From the NCBI GenBank assembly GCA_020853105.1, contig JADYZM010000039.1:1-64000 (forward strand): DNA of 64,000 nucleotides. Reading direction: 5' to 3'. Shown here piece by piece: positions 25,861 through 35,042 of the stretch (position 1 is its first letter; the number at the start of each line of letters is the position of its first letter). A program made the translations under genes and the position numbers. This DNA is from Flavobacteriales bacterium. Its GTDB lineage: Bacteria; Bacteroidota; Bacteroidia; Flavobacteriales_E; Vicingaceae. The notes under the pieces were generated by a model. That model ran no database searches, was not told the DNA's origin, and worked only from the letters and a program-made list of their open reading frames with translations.

Positions 25861-26489
25861 TTTTTCTGCCCATTAACAATTCTAAAAAGAAACCCATTTC
25901 TAACAGCAACCAACAGTTAAATAACCAAAACACTGTATCCCCACAAAAGAACTTTGAGGAAAACAAACCAACGTCAATTGAAAAACCAGTCTTACTATCA
26001 CCTAAAGTAGGTACTCCGTCACGAATTAAAGATAGTATTTCCATAACTGATTTAGTATCACAAAAGGATAAAAATCAAAATTCTAATGAGGGAATCTCTG
26101 AGAACTTACCCAATGAAGATTTTTCTAAAGAACAATTTGAAATCAAGTGGAAAATATACAAAGACAAATTAAACGAAGAAGGAAAAACCAACATGGCATT
26201 TGCTTTTCAAAAATTTCCTGAAATAGAAGGTTCAACACTAATCATGAGCATTGAAAATAAAACATTAGAAAAGGAAGTGTTAGAATCCAAACAACAAATA
26301 CTTGATTTTTTAAGAAGAGAATTAAAAAATTATTCCCTCAATCTCATCACCAAAATCAATACCTCAACAGACTCAAAAAAAGCCTATACCCCTAGTGAAA
26401 AATTCATAAAAATGAGCGAAAAAAATCCCAATTTAAAACTATTGGCAGAAACATTTCAAATGGATATTGGCTATCCAAAACAGCAGTAA
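25854..26489 (+). CDS. dnaX: dnaX tau-specific C-terminal extension (minus-1 frame)
   Basis: This frame is open with no stop from the slippery site to 26489 (211 codons). It begins ALIFLPINNSKKKPISN, passes through a polar, disordered linker rich in Asn, Lys, Ser and Gln, and ends in a folded domain. That domain (FEIKWKIYKDKLNEEGKTNM, then EKFIKMSEKNPNLKLLAETFQ) is typical of Bacteroidota tau, the part that binds the polymerase alpha subunit and DnaB helicase. The track shows only the last 98 codons, from an internal Met at 26193, as a separate ORF. No start signal precedes that Met, so an independent gene is unlikely. Confidence 0.75.
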   Translation, partial: ALIFLPINNSKKKPISNSNQQLNNQNTVSPQKNFEENKPTSIEKPVLLSPKVGTPSRIKDSISITDLVSQKDKNQNSNEGISENLPNEDFSKEQFEIKWKIYKDKLNEEGKTNMAFAFQKFPEIEGSTLIMSIENKTLEKEVLESKQQILDFLRRELKNYSLNLITKINTSTDSKKAYTPSEKFIKMSEKNPNLKLLAETFQMDIGYPKQQ

Positions 26490-26531
26490 TTAACTCAAAA
26501 AAAGAATTAATTTCGCAAAAAATCACCACTA

Positions 26532-27962
26532 ATGAAAAGAATAAAAATTATTGATTTAATAGCAAAACCAACAATCGGAAGTGAAGTAACAATTAAAGGT
26601 TGGGTTAGAACATTTAGAAGTAATCGGTTTATTGCAATTAATGACGGATCAACCATCAACAACATTCAAGCAGTTGTTGATTACGAGAAAATTGAAGAAT
26701 CGCTTTTAAAAAGAATTACCACAGGATCATCAATTTCAGTATTCGGAAAAGTAATAGAGTCTCAAGGGAAAGGTCAATCTATCGAAATTGAAGTAAAATC
26801 ATTTGAAATATTAGGAGATGCAAACCCCGAAGAATTTCCTTTACAACCGAAAAAACATTCGTTGGAATTTTTAAGAGAAATTGCCCATTTACGATTTAGA
26901 ACAAACACTTTTGGAGCTATTTCCAGAGTTCGTCATTCAATGATTTTTGCTATACATAAATTTTTTAATGATAAAGGATTCTTCAATATTCATACACCCA
27001 TAATAACAGGTTCAGATGCTGAGGGTGCTGGAGAAATGTTTAGAGTTACAACGCTAAACCTTAACAAGTTACCAAAAACTGATACAGGAAATATTGATTT
27101 TAAAGAAGATTTTTTTGGAAAAGAAACCAATCTTACCGTTTCTGGTCAACTTGAGGCTGAACTTGCAGCTTTAGCCTTAGGACAAGTTTATACTTTTGGA
27201 CCAACTTTTAGAGCTGAAAATTCAAATACAACAAGGCACTTGGCAGAATTTTGGATGATTGAGCCAGAAGTAGCATTTAACGACCTTAATGACAATATGG
27301 ATTTAGCAGAAGAAATGCTAAAATATTGTGTAAAATATGCCTTAGATAACTGTACAGAAGATATAAATTTCTTGGCAGCTCGCCTTGAAGATGAAGATAA
27401 ATCAAAACCGAAAGAGCAACGTTCACTTCCACTAATTGAAAAACTCAGATTTGTTGTAGAAAACGATTTTGTTAGACTCACATATACTGAAGCAATTGAA
27501 ATATTAAAACGCTCAAAACCAAATCAAAACGGACAATTTAAATATCAAATTAAAGATTGGGGTGCAGATTTACAATCTGAACACGAAAGGTTTTTAGTAG
27601 AAAAAGAATTCAAAAAACCGGTAATTCTTACCGATTATCCATCTGAGATTAAAGCATTTTATATGCGTCAAAATGACGATAACAAAACGGTTAGAGCAAT
27701 GGACATACTCTTTCCGGGTATTGGAGAAATTGTTGGAGGCTCTCAACGTGAGGAAAGAATGGAAATTTTAAAACAAAAAATTAAAAAATTCAATATCCCT
27801 GAAGAAAGTGTTTGGTGGTATTTAGAAACCAGAAAATTCGGTACGGTTCCTCATGCAGGTTTTGGGCTAGGATTTGAACGACTTATGCTTTTTGTAACCG
27901 GAATGACTAATATTCGAGATGTTATTCCTTTTCCTAGAACACCAAAAAACGCTGAATTTTAG
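26532..27962 (+). CDS. asnS: Asparaginyl-tRNA synthetase
   Basis: A 476-residue class IIb aminoacyl-tRNA synthetase. The N-terminal OB-fold anticodon-binding domain begins [21 protein letters not shown]. The catalytic core has motif 2 ([25 protein letters not shown]) and motif 3 ([21 protein letters not shown]). AsnRS is distinguished from AspRS by [11 protein letters not shown] and the C-terminal [13 protein letters not shown]. It charges tRNA-Asn with asparagine in the cytoplasm. It lies 42 bp after dnaX and converges on lptB with 11 bp between stops. Confidence 0.96.
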   Translation: MKRIKIIDLIAKPTIGSEVTIKGWVRTFRSNRFIAINDGSTINNIQAVVDYEKIEESLLKRITTGSSISVFGKVIESQGKGQSIEIEVKSFEILGDANPEEFPLQPKKHSLEFLREIAHLRFRTNTFGAISRVRHSMIFAIHKFFNDKGFFNIHTPIITGSDAEGAGEMFRVTTLNLNKLPKTDTGNIDFKEDFFGKETNLTVSGQLEAELAALALGQVYTFGPTFRAENSNTTRHLAEFWMIEPEVAFNDLNDNMDLAEEMLKYCVKYALDNCTEDINFLAARLEDEDKSKPKEQRSLPLIEKLRFVVENDFVRLTYTEAIEILKRSKPNQNGQFKYQIKDWGADLQSEHERFLVEKEFKKPVILTDYPSEIKAFYMRQNDDNKTVRAMDILFPGIGEIVGGSQREERMEILKQKIKKFNIPEESVWWYLETRKFGTVPHAGFGLGFERLMLFVTGMTNIRDVIPFPRTPKNAEF

Positions 27963-27973
27963 AAGAATAATTT

Positions 27974-28705
27974 TTAAACTTTTCTTTTTAGTTCGAAATT
28001 TTTGCCCAAATAAACTTTTCTAACTTGTTCATCATTGGCTAAATCTTCAGCTGTTCCGGATTTAAGGATACTTCCTTCAAATAACAGATAAGCTCTATCA
28101 GTTATACTCAATGTTTCCTGAACGTTGTGGTCGGTAATTAAGATTCCTATATTTTTATCTTTGAGTTTAGCCACAATTCCTTGAATATCTTCAACGGCAA
28201 TTGGGTCAACCCCTGCAAATGGTTCGTCAAGTAGTATAAAACTAGGGTTTGATGCCAAAGCTCTAGCAATTTCAGTTCTTCTTTTTTCTCCACCGGATAA
28301 GTTGTGTCCTAAATTTTTCCTAACGTGGTTTAAACTGAATTCATTTATTAATTCTTCGAGCCTAGACGCCTGCTCTTCTTTACTCATTGGCATCATTTCC
28401 AATATAGCTGAAATATTGTCTTCGACACTCAGTTTTCTAAAAACAGATACCTCTTGTGGAAGATAACCGATACCCATTTGTGCTCTTTTAAACATAGGGT
28501 AATCCGTAATTTCAGTTTCATCAAGAAAAACTTTTCCTGTGTTAGGTTTAATTAACCCAACAATCATATAAAAACTTGTTGTTTTCCCTGCCCCATTTGG
28601 ACCAAGTAATCCAACTATTTCACCTTGTTTCACATCAAATGAAACTCCTTTAACAACTTCACGTTTACCGTATTGTTTTCTTATGTTTTCAGCTCTTAGA
28701 ATCAT
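27974..28705 (-). CDS. lptB: LPS export ABC transporter ATPase LptB
   Basis: A 243-residue ABC ATPase. Walker A is GPNGAGKTT at 35-43, the Q-loop is [12 protein letters not shown], the signature is LSGGEKRR at 136-143, Walker B is [14 protein letters not shown], and the switch His is H193. [18 protein letters not shown] and [16 protein letters not shown] are hallmarks of LptB over other ATPases. It powers LptFG to extract LPS from the inner membrane. Its ATG overlaps the tatC stop by 4 bp (ATGA). Confidence 0.94.
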   Translation of the reverse strand: MILRAENIRKQYGKREVVKGVSFDVKQGEIVGLLGPNGAGKTTSFYMIVGLIKPNTGKVFLDETEITDYPMFKRAQMGIGYLPQEVSVFRKLSVEDNISAILEMMPMSKEEQASRLEELINEFSLNHVRKNLGHNLSGGEKRRTEIARALASNPSFILLDEPFAGVDPIAVEDIQGIVAKLKDKNIGILITDHNVQETLSITDRAYLLFEGSILKSGTAEDLANDEQVRKVYLGKNFELKRKV

Positions 28706-29517
28706 TTATTGTTGTTTTCTTTTGCAATTCGTTGTGACACTAAAATACTAAATTCATATAAAATAATAAGCGGAAGCGACATTAAAATCTGACTCATTAC
28801 GTCTGGAGGCGTTAATATTGCCGCGACAACTAATATAACAACAACAGCATGTTTTCTATATTTTCTCATAAATTCCGGGGTTACTAGCCCTACTTTTGAA
28901 AGGAAGTACACAACAAGAGGAAGTTGAAATACTAAGCCACAAGATAATGTTACTGTTGTTACTGTTGATATAAATGAGCCTAACATAACTTGATTTCGAA
29001 CCAATTCGCTTACTTGGTATGTTCCCAAAAATTGTACTGAAAATGGTGAAATTAGAAAGTATCCAAAAAGAATACCTAATAAAAATAGGAATGATCCAAC
29101 AAAAATCAACCTTCTTGCATATTTTCTTTCTTTTTCAGCTAATGCAGGGCTAACAAACCTCCACACCTCAAATAGAATATAGGGAAAAGCAACAATTAAT
29201 CCACCAATCAATGATACCATAATATGCATGTTAAATTGTCCGCTCATGGTAATATTAATCAAATCAAAATCAATATCTCCCATACAAAACATTTCTCCCT
29301 TTCCTAATTGGTGAGATAAATCACACAACATTCTGTATGTCCAAAAGTTTGAATCCTTTTGTGCTAAAATGATTTCATCAAAAACGAAGTTTGGAAAAAG
29401 AAAAATTACAATTGCAAAAATCAGAACAGCAACTGCCGACCTAACCAAGTGCCATCTCAGCACATCTAAGTGCTGCAAAAACGACATTTCAGATTTATTT
29501 TTTCTTGAATCGGTCAT
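28702..29517 (-). CDS. tatC: Sec-independent translocase subunit TatC
   Basis: A 271-residue membrane protein with six hydrophobic segments. The N-terminus [17 protein letters not shown] and the conserved loop [21 protein letters not shown] belong to the twin-arginine signal-binding face. Late motifs [19 protein letters not shown] and [22 protein letters not shown] are diagnostic. The periplasmic loop after TM1 is unusually long (about 60 residues), as in other Bacteroidota. ActB in this window carries a Tat signal (TRRDFLKYLG), giving a local client. A start at the internal Met (MSFLQHL) is possible. It is translationally coupled to lptB. Confidence 0.95.
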   Translation of the reverse strand: MTDSRKNKSEMSFLQHLDVLRWHLVRSAVAVLIFAIVIFLFPNFVFDEIILAQKDSNFWTYRMLCDLSHQLGKGEMFCMGDIDFDLINITMSGQFNMHIMVSLIGGLIVAFPYILFEVWRFVSPALAEKERKYARRLIFVGSFLFLLGILFGYFLISPFSVQFLGTYQVSELVRNQVMLGSFISTVTTVTLSCGLVFQLPLVVYFLSKVGLVTPEFMRKYRKHAVVVILVVAAILTPPDVMSQILMSLPLIILYEFSILVSQRIAKENNNK

Positions 29518-29595
29518 ATATAGGGCATAAAAGTACTCTAAAAAAATACTTTTTTCTTATTTAACCCTTAAACTCAATTATATTCTAATTTGGAA

Positions 29596-30687
29596 CTAAT
29601 AGTAACTTTCGTCTTTTATTAGTTTAATATCGTTTACGAATTGCTTTATTATTTGCTCGTCTTGTTTTTTACACACCATTAATACTTTGTCTGTTTCCAC
29701 AACAATGTAATCTTTTAATCCTTGCAGTACAACCAATTTATCATTTGAAACATTTACTATGTTTCCAGAGGAGTCGTACATGAGAACAGAATGTCCGACA
29801 ATTGCATTTTTATTTTCATCATGTGGCAAATGAGTATAGATAGAGCCCCATGTACCTAAATCTGACCAGCCTATGTCTGCACTAATTACAAACACATTGC
29901 TAGATTTTTCCATAATTCCATAATCGATAGAAATATTTTTGGAAACAGAATACACTTTTTTAATAAAATTAGCTTCCTCAGTGGTATCCATCAGTTTTTT
30001 TCCTTCTTTAAAAAGCGAATTAACTTCGGGTAGAAGTTTATCAAATGCTTTTTCAATACTTTTTAAACTCCAAACAAACATTCCGGAGTTCCAGCAAAAC
30101 TCACCGCTGGCAATAAATTGTTCAGCAAGTTCCAAATTCGGCTTCTCGGTGAATGTTTTTACCTTTTTAATTTTTTCGTCAGGTGTCGAAAATGCATTGT
30201 CAAACTGGATATATCCATAGCCGGTATCGGGTCTGCTTGGTGTAATTCCAAGTGTAACTAAGCAATCGTTGGTTTCTGTATAACTCAACGCTAAATTTAT
30301 TACTCGAATAAATTCGTCTTCTTTTAAAATCAAATGGTCGGCTGGTGCAACAATAATATTGGCGTTTGGATTTTTTAAAGCAATTTTCTGATTTGCGTAT
30401 GCAATGCAAGGAGCTGTATTTTTTCGGGAAGGCTCACATAAAATTTGCTCAGGATACAATCCGGGCAATTGTTTATTTACTAAATCCTTGTATGATTCAT
30501 TTGTAACAATAAGTATGTTTTGCGGAGGACAAATTTTTTTAAATCTATTAAATGTTTGCTGTAGCAGTGTTTCTCCTGTGCCGAGAATATCAAGGAATTG
30601 TTTTGGGTATGAAGTCCTACTCATAGGCCAAAAGCGACTACCTATGCCTCCAGCCATAATCACACAATAGTAATTGGGATTTAACAT
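29596..30687 (-). CDS. manC: Mannose-1-phosphate guanylyltransferase
   Basis: A 363-residue nucleotidyltransferase. The GTP-binding signature is CVIMAGGIGSRFWPMSR at residues 8-24, with the PKQF element at 28-31. NTAPCIAYA, VAPADHLI and FTEKPN are typical of the ManC/GMP subgroup. WNSGMFVW and DIGWSDLGTWGSIY confirm it. The enzyme makes GDP-mannose for surface glycans, glycolipids or GDP-fucose. Only the guanylyltransferase domain is present; no phosphomannose isomerase domain is fused. The start is 1 bp after the aminotransferase stop, so the two are co-transcribed. Confidence 0.93.
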   Translation of the reverse strand: MLNPNYYCVIMAGGIGSRFWPMSRTSYPKQFLDILGTGETLLQQTFNRFKKICPPQNILIVTNESYKDLVNKQLPGLYPEQILCEPSRKNTAPCIAYANQKIALKNPNANIIVAPADHLILKEDEFIRVINLALSYTETNDCLVTLGITPSRPDTGYGYIQFDNAFSTPDEKIKKVKTFTEKPNLELAEQFIASGEFCWNSGMFVWSLKSIEKAFDKLLPEVNSLFKEGKKLMDTTEEANFIKKVYSVSKNISIDYGIMEKSSNVFVISADIGWSDLGTWGSIYTHLPHDENKNAIVGHSVLMYDSSGNIVNVSNDKLVVLQGLKDYIVVETDKVLMVCKKQDEQIIKQFVNDIKLIKDESYY

Positions 30688-30688
30688 G

Positions 30689-31978
30689 TTATTTTAATTT
30701 TATTAATGCTGATTTAAGTTGAGCAAACAAAGCATCTATTTCAGACAATACTGAAGTTCCTACTGAAATTCTATACCATGTAGAGTCTTTTGAAGCCCCA
30801 AATGCATTGAATGGAACTATTGCAATTTTAGCCTCGTCTAACAAATATGCAGTAACATCAGCTGTTGTTGCTAATATTTTTCCCTCTGAAGTGGTTTTTC
30901 CAATGAGGTTAAAACTTACAGTTAAATATATTGCGGCTTCAGGTGCAATTACGTCAACCTGAAAACCCTGATTTTTTATTTCTTTTAATCCATTATAAAA
31001 GGCTACCAATCGTTGATTTACCTCATTTTTAAATGCGGTTAAATATGTATCAACAGCGCTTTCATTCATTAAATATTTTGCTGTAGCAACTTGCTCTGCC
31101 TTTGGAGACCACGCACCAACATGACTTAAAATGGATTTCATTTTGTCAATAATTCGTTGAGGACCAAAAGCCCAACCTACTCGCACTCCTGTAGCTGCAA
31201 ATGATTTTGAAATTCCATCGATAAATATTGTGTAGTCTTTCATTTCAGGACAAAGCGAAACCGGATCAACATGGACTGTATTCCCGAATGTTAATGTCCA
31301 ATATATTTGATCATACAACAAATACAGCGGTTTTTTTGATGCTCCCCTTCTTTTGTTTTCCTCTAATACCATCTCGCAAATTTCTCTAAGCCCTTCAGAA
31401 GTAAATGTTGTCCCTGTAGGGTTTAAAGGAGAACAAACTGCCAATAAGGTAGCTTCGCTTATATATGGTTTTAACTCAGCTGCTGTGGGCATAAATTTAT
31501 TTTCAGGCGTTGTTTCAACAAAAATTTGTTGACCTCTTGATAGATGTGTATAGTGATTATTATTCCATGAAGGAACAGGAAATAAAACTTTGTCTTGTGG
31601 ATCTATTATGGTTTGATAAACAGCATAAATTAAAGGTCTTGCTCCACCTGAAATTAAAATTTGATTTGCTGAATAATCAAGCCCTGCTCTATTTTTTAAA
31701 AATTTTGATACAGCGTCTCTGAGTTCTTGGATTCCATTTGCTGGTGGATAATTTGTTTCTCCATTTTGATAGGCATTAATAATTTCATTTTTTAACTCAT
31801 TCGGTATTAGAAAAATTTTAGGATTAAAATCACCAATGGTTAAATTATAAATTTTCTCACCTTGATCCATTTTAGCCTTTACTTCACCAGCAAGTTTAAT
31901 TATTTCAGAACCAATTAGGTTTTCAGCCATTTCTGAAACTTTATTATTAACTGAGGTTGTTTGAAATGATGTGCTCAT
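30689..31978 (-). CDS. PLP-dependent class I/II aminotransferase (aspartate aminotransferase-like)
   Basis: A 429-residue fold-type I enzyme. The Schiff-base Lys is K258 in FIDGISKSFAATGVRVGWAFGP, SPLNPTGT is at 183-190 and YDQIYWTLTF near 222-231; the C-terminal Arg is in WYRISVG. These match class I aspartate/aromatic aminotransferases. It probably transfers amino groups between amino acids and 2-oxoglutarate, but the amino acid cannot be fixed from sequence. It is followed immediately by manC, with no functional link evident. Confidence 0.9.
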   Translation of the reverse strand: MSTSFQTTSVNNKVSEMAENLIGSEIIKLAGEVKAKMDQGEKIYNLTIGDFNPKIFLIPNELKNEIINAYQNGETNYPPANGIQELRDAVSKFLKNRAGLDYSANQILISGGARPLIYAVYQTIIDPQDKVLFPVPSWNNNHYTHLSRGQQIFVETTPENKFMPTAAELKPYISEATLLAVCSPLNPTGTTFTSEGLREICEMVLEENKRRGASKKPLYLLYDQIYWTLTFGNTVHVDPVSLCPEMKDYTIFIDGISKSFAATGVRVGWAFGPQRIIDKMKSILSHVGAWSPKAEQVATAKYLMNESAVDTYLTAFKNEVNQRLVAFYNGLKEIKNQGFQVDVIAPEAAIYLTVSFNLIGKTTSEGKILATTADVTAYLLDEAKIAIVPFNAFGASKDSTWYRISVGTSVLSEIDALFAQLKSALIKLK

Positions 31979-32146
31979 AGTTGTATTTTTAACAATTACG
32001 CGAAATTAATAAAACTGATTTGCAGATTTAGATTTTTTATAAAAATTCCTTTTGGAGAAAAGTAGAATTTGCAATTAATAATTTTATAAACATTGCAAAT
32101 ATTCAACATTTAAGTTAAAATAAGGAAACCAAACGAAATAAAATTG

Positions 32147-32359
32147 TTAAAAATCTTTAGTTTTCTTATAATGCCTATAAACTATATAGCCGACAGAAAC
32201 CAGTAATGCGTACGGAATAATCATAAGATATACAATGCCATCATTGATTCCATTAGCTAATGACGAATCATTTTCAATGACAGCCTTACACATTGCACAT
32301 TGTGAAACAGCTGATTTGAAAAACAGACTACATGTGAATAGAAATAGGTATTTTTTCAT
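32147..32359 (-). CDS. Small CxxC membrane protein of the oxidase locus, unknown function
   Basis: A 70-residue protein. It has a signal peptide or first hydrophobic segment (KYLFLFTCSLFFKSAVSQ), then CAMCKAVIENDSSLANGIND, then one transmembrane segment (VYLMIIPYALLVSVGYIVY) and a basic tail. The CxxC would face the periplasm. It follows SCO1 by 12 bp at the end of the oxidase gene run, so a copper-handling or redox role in CuA assembly is plausible. Similar short CAMC proteins are often seen next to SCO1 in Bacteroidota; I do not know a proven function. Confidence 0.82.
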   Translation of the reverse strand: MKKYLFLFTCSLFFKSAVSQCAMCKAVIENDSSLANGINDGIVYLMIIPYALLVSVGYIVYRHYKKTKDF

Positions 32360-32371
32360 CTCAACCCGTTA

Positions 32372-33085
32372 TTAGATTTGTTTTTTTTGTTCTATAACTG
32401 CTTGTTTTTTTCCTTTTAAAGGTACAACATCTTCTTTGTACAATATATCAATTGCATCAATCAACTGTTCTTTTACAACTTTATGAGTTGTTCCATCAAA
32501 ATATCCTCTGATGTGAGCATTTTTATCAATTAAAATAAGCATATTGGAATGTAGAAAGCCTCCCGGTGCTATTGAATCTTTTTGAACACTTACAAAAAAA
32601 CCTGAAAAAGCTACATTATAAATTGAATCTTTATTTCCAGTAACAAAGTGCCAAGATTTTGTGTCTGCATGAACCTTTTTAGCATAATCTGCCAATACAG
32701 ATACTGAATCAGCTTCTGGGTTAACGGTTATGGAAAGAAAACGTAGGTTTTTGTTATCCTTAAATTTACTTTGAAGATAACCCATATTAGTTGTCATTTT
32801 AGGGCAAATAGAAGGACAGGAAACAAAGAAGAAATCTACCACATAAACATGACCTAAAAGATTATCGCGAGTAATTTTATTTCCATCTTGATTTATAAAT
32901 TCAAAATAGGGAATTTGGTGGTATATAGTATCATATCCTCCTTTTTCATTACTAATTGTAGTTCTTGGACCAATAAATTCTAACCTATTAAAGTTATGTT
33001 TACTCGAATATAAAAAAAGATAAACTATAGAAGGCAGCAGAAGTATAGCAATTAGTATAGCTGCTTTTTTAATTTTTTTGCTCAT
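32372..33085 (-). CDS. SCO1/SenC copper chaperone
   Basis: 237 residues from the ATG at 33085; the track start at 33112 is a GTG that adds nine unlikely residues. An N-terminal transmembrane anchor (AAILIAILLLPSIVYLFLY) precedes a thioredoxin-fold domain. The copper motif is CPSICP (Cys90, Cys94) in DFFFVSCPSICPKM, and the distal His is H179 (GGFLHSNM). SCO proteins deliver copper to, or reduce, the CuA site of oxidase subunit II, whose gene lies in the same gene run. It sits between the subunit IV gene and the small CxxC protein. Confidence 0.94.
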   Translation of the reverse strand: MSKKIKKAAILIAILLLPSIVYLFLYSSKHNFNRLEFIGPRTTISNEKGGYDTIYHQIPYFEFINQDGNKITRDNLLGHVYVVDFFFVSCPSICPKMTTNMGYLQSKFKDNKNLRFLSITVNPEADSVSVLADYAKKVHADTKSWHFVTGNKDSIYNVAFSGFFVSVQKDSIAPGGFLHSNMLILIDKNAHIRGYFDGTTHKVVKEQLIDAIDILYKEDVVPLKGKKQAVIEQKKQI

Positions 33086-33155
33086 AAATGGGTAGATAAA
33101 TAAAAAGACCACAAAGTTATTGTGATCTTTTTAAATTCAATATCAAACTTTCAAT

Positions 33156-33545
33156 TTAATACAACCAATTTGCAATCATATCGGAATATACGCCCTCGGT
33201 TAATACATGGTATGCTAAATATAAGGCATACACCACAAATGGTACAATTATTACATTTTTTAAAAATGTTACTTCATGTTTTAAATGCATATACTCGGAA
33301 ACAATATAAAACGCTTTAAGTACAGTTAAAACAATAAATGTCATTTTTATAAAGCCCCAAGCTAATCCCATTTCTTTCCAGAAAATTCCTAAAAGCACTT
33401 CTACTGTAGTAATGAATAGCAGTACCCAAAAAATTAACCAAATTCTTTTTCTTACTTTTTTTCCTTCTTCTTCAGAATGGTGAACAGCATATTCATATAC
33501 TTCTTGGTGATGATTATCGTGTGATGTGTGTTCTGAATGTCCCAT
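33156..33545 (-). CDS. Cytochrome c oxidase subunit IV-like protein
   Basis: A 129-residue protein with a His-rich N-terminus (HSEHTSHDNHHQEVYEYAVHH) and three transmembrane segments (WLIFWVLLFITTVEVLLGI, then FIKMTFIVLTVLKAFYIV, then VIIVPFVVYALYLAYHVL). It matches the bacterial COX4/CtaF-like accessory subunit. Gene order directly after two subunit-III genes supports this. The family stabilises the oxidase complex and has no cofactors. Confidence 0.87.
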   Translation of the reverse strand: MGHSEHTSHDNHHQEVYEYAVHHSEEEGKKVRKRIWLIFWVLLFITTVEVLLGIFWKEMGLAWGFIKMTFIVLTVLKAFYIVSEYMHLKHEVTFLKNVIIVPFVVYALYLAYHVLTEGVYSDMIANWLY

Positions 33546-33567
33546 AAATTTTTATTTTATAATTTTT

Positions 33568-34428
33568 TTAAATCAAGTAGAAGAATGTAAATACAAAAAC
33601 CCAAACTAAATCAACAAAATGCCAATAAAGACCAACTTTTTCAACCATTTCATAATGACCTCTTTTTTGGTATGTTCCCATGATTACATTAAAAAATATT
33701 ATGATATTTAAAACAACACCACTCAATACGTGTGTACCATGAAATCCTGTGATAAAGAAAAAGAAATCAGCAAATAATGGATGTCCGTATTCATTTCTTG
33801 TAAGATTTGCACCAAAAACTTCTTTTCCGTTCGCTAACAATTCTTTCATATTATCTCCGGTAACAGATATGTATTGTCCGGCATCTTTCCATGGTAATAA
33901 TAATGTTTGCTTAGAATCATCAGCCCATCTGGCAATAACGCCCTTTGTCATTTCAACTGAGCCATCAGGCATTGTAAACGTTCCTTTTCCAAGCTCTATT
34001 GCACCTAACTCTGACCCGTGTATAAAATGACTCCACTCCCAAGCTTGTGAGCTTAAAAATATTGCACCGCCGACAATGGTTAACAGCATCCATATTGTAA
34101 CTCCTTTCTTGTCCATTCGATGACCAGCCTCAACAGCCAAAACCATTGTAACAGAACTCATAATTAAAATAAAAGTCATTAATGCTACAAAGAGTAAAGG
34201 ATGATTTCCATGCATAAATGGAAAATGTGTGAAAACATTTTCGGCAGTTGGCCACATCGAACCATAATAATGTCGATAGAAACCGTATGAGGCTAAAAAG
34301 CCTGTAAATGTTAATGCATCGGATACTAAGAAAAACCACATCATAAGCTTTCCATATCCTGCATTAAAAGGAGATTTGTTATTTCCCTCCCATGCTGAAT
34401 TTTTATCTAATGAAACTGAACTTGACAT
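33568..34428 (-). CDS. Cytochrome c oxidase subunit III (copy with long loop)
   Basis: A 286-residue heme-copper oxidase subunit III. Hydrophobic segments include LMMWFFLVSDALTFTGFLASYGF, LFVALMTFILIMSSVTMVLAV and the C-terminal VGLYWHFVDLVWVFVFTFFYLI. Its signatures are FFFITGFHGTHVLSG and YWHFVDLVW. An insertion of about 70 residues (GSELGAIELGKGTFTM through GANLTRNEYGHPLF) sits between TM segments as a soluble loop. The shorter subunit-III gene lies immediately upstream, so both are probably in one complex or derive from an old split/duplication. There is no metal centre. Confidence 0.92.
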   Translation of the reverse strand: MSSSVSLDKNSAWEGNNKSPFNAGYGKLMMWFFLVSDALTFTGFLASYGFYRHYYGSMWPTAENVFTHFPFMHGNHPLLFVALMTFILIMSSVTMVLAVEAGHRMDKKGVTIWMLLTIVGGAIFLSSQAWEWSHFIHGSELGAIELGKGTFTMPDGSVEMTKGVIARWADDSKQTLLLPWKDAGQYISVTGDNMKELLANGKEVFGANLTRNEYGHPLFADFFFFITGFHGTHVLSGVVLNIIIFFNVIMGTYQKRGHYEMVEKVGLYWHFVDLVWVFVFTFFYLI

Positions 34429-34441
34429 ATTTAATTAATTT

Positions 34442-35038
34442 TTAAGCAACGTATTTTAGAAACAAAAACAGATATATCCACAATCCACCAAGAAAATGCC
34501 AATATATTATACTTAACTCAACACCTAATGTATTTTCTTGATTGTATTTTTCTTTTAGTGATTTTATAGCAACAACAAGTACAGAAATTATTCCGGCTAG
34601 TAAATGCAAAACATGAAAGACTGTAACTAAATAGATAAAAGAACTTGCACTCGTGCTTTTAGAACCTGTTGCAAAAATTCCATTTGAATATAAATCTTTC
34701 CACCCGTAATATTGGCTTACAATAAACATTACACCCAGCACTAAGGTAATTATTGAAGCTAATTTTAACACATTAGAGTTTCCTTTACGAATAGAAAATA
34801 ATCCATAATGAAAAATTAAACTACTTGCCACAATTATTAAAGTGCTTATAGTGAATGCAAAAGGCAAATCAAAACTAAACCATCTTGGCGAAGAACCTTT
34901 GCTTACAATTACAGCACTGGTCCACCCACCAAAAAGCATTACAATACTGACAATTGCAATCCAAAGAAGAGGTTTTGCTGTTTTCTTTTTAATATCTTCA
35001 GCAGTATCAAATTGGTTATTTATGGAAACTGAGGTCAT
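34442..35038 (-). CDS. Cytochrome c oxidase subunit III (short copy)
   Basis: A 198-residue protein with five transmembrane segments and the subunit-III signatures VTVFHVLHLLAGIISVLVV and IIYWHFLGGLWIYLFLFL. It lacks the long loop of its neighbour. It follows coxA by 4 bp and precedes the longer subunit-III gene by 13 bp. This pair of subunit-III paralogues is usual in Bacteroidota aa3/caa3 loci. Confidence 0.9.
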   Translation of the reverse strand: MTSVSINNQFDTAEDIKKKTAKPLLWIAIVSIVMLFGGWTSAVIVSKGSSPRWFSFDLPFAFTISTLIIVASSLIFHYGLFSIRKGNSNVLKLASIITLVLGVMFIVSQYYGWKDLYSNGIFATGSKSTSASSFIYLVTVFHVLHLLAGIISVLVVAIKSLKEKYNQENTLGVELSIIYWHFLGGLWIYLFLFLKYVA

Positions 35039-35042
35039 TTAA

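Noticed and set aside
26193-26489. 98-codon ORF taken as a separate gene
   Set aside because: The same frame is open back to the dnaX A10G run and the product matches the tau C-terminus; no promoter or start signal precedes the internal Met.
31979-32146. Gap between the aminotransferase and the small CxxC protein checked for a gene or RNA
   Set aside because: Only AT-rich sequence with no ORF, hairpin terminator or tRNA-like fold visible.
33122-33319. Plus-strand ORF opposite the oxidase subunit IV gene
   Set aside because: It lies antisense to a well-supported gene and has no promoter or family resemblance.
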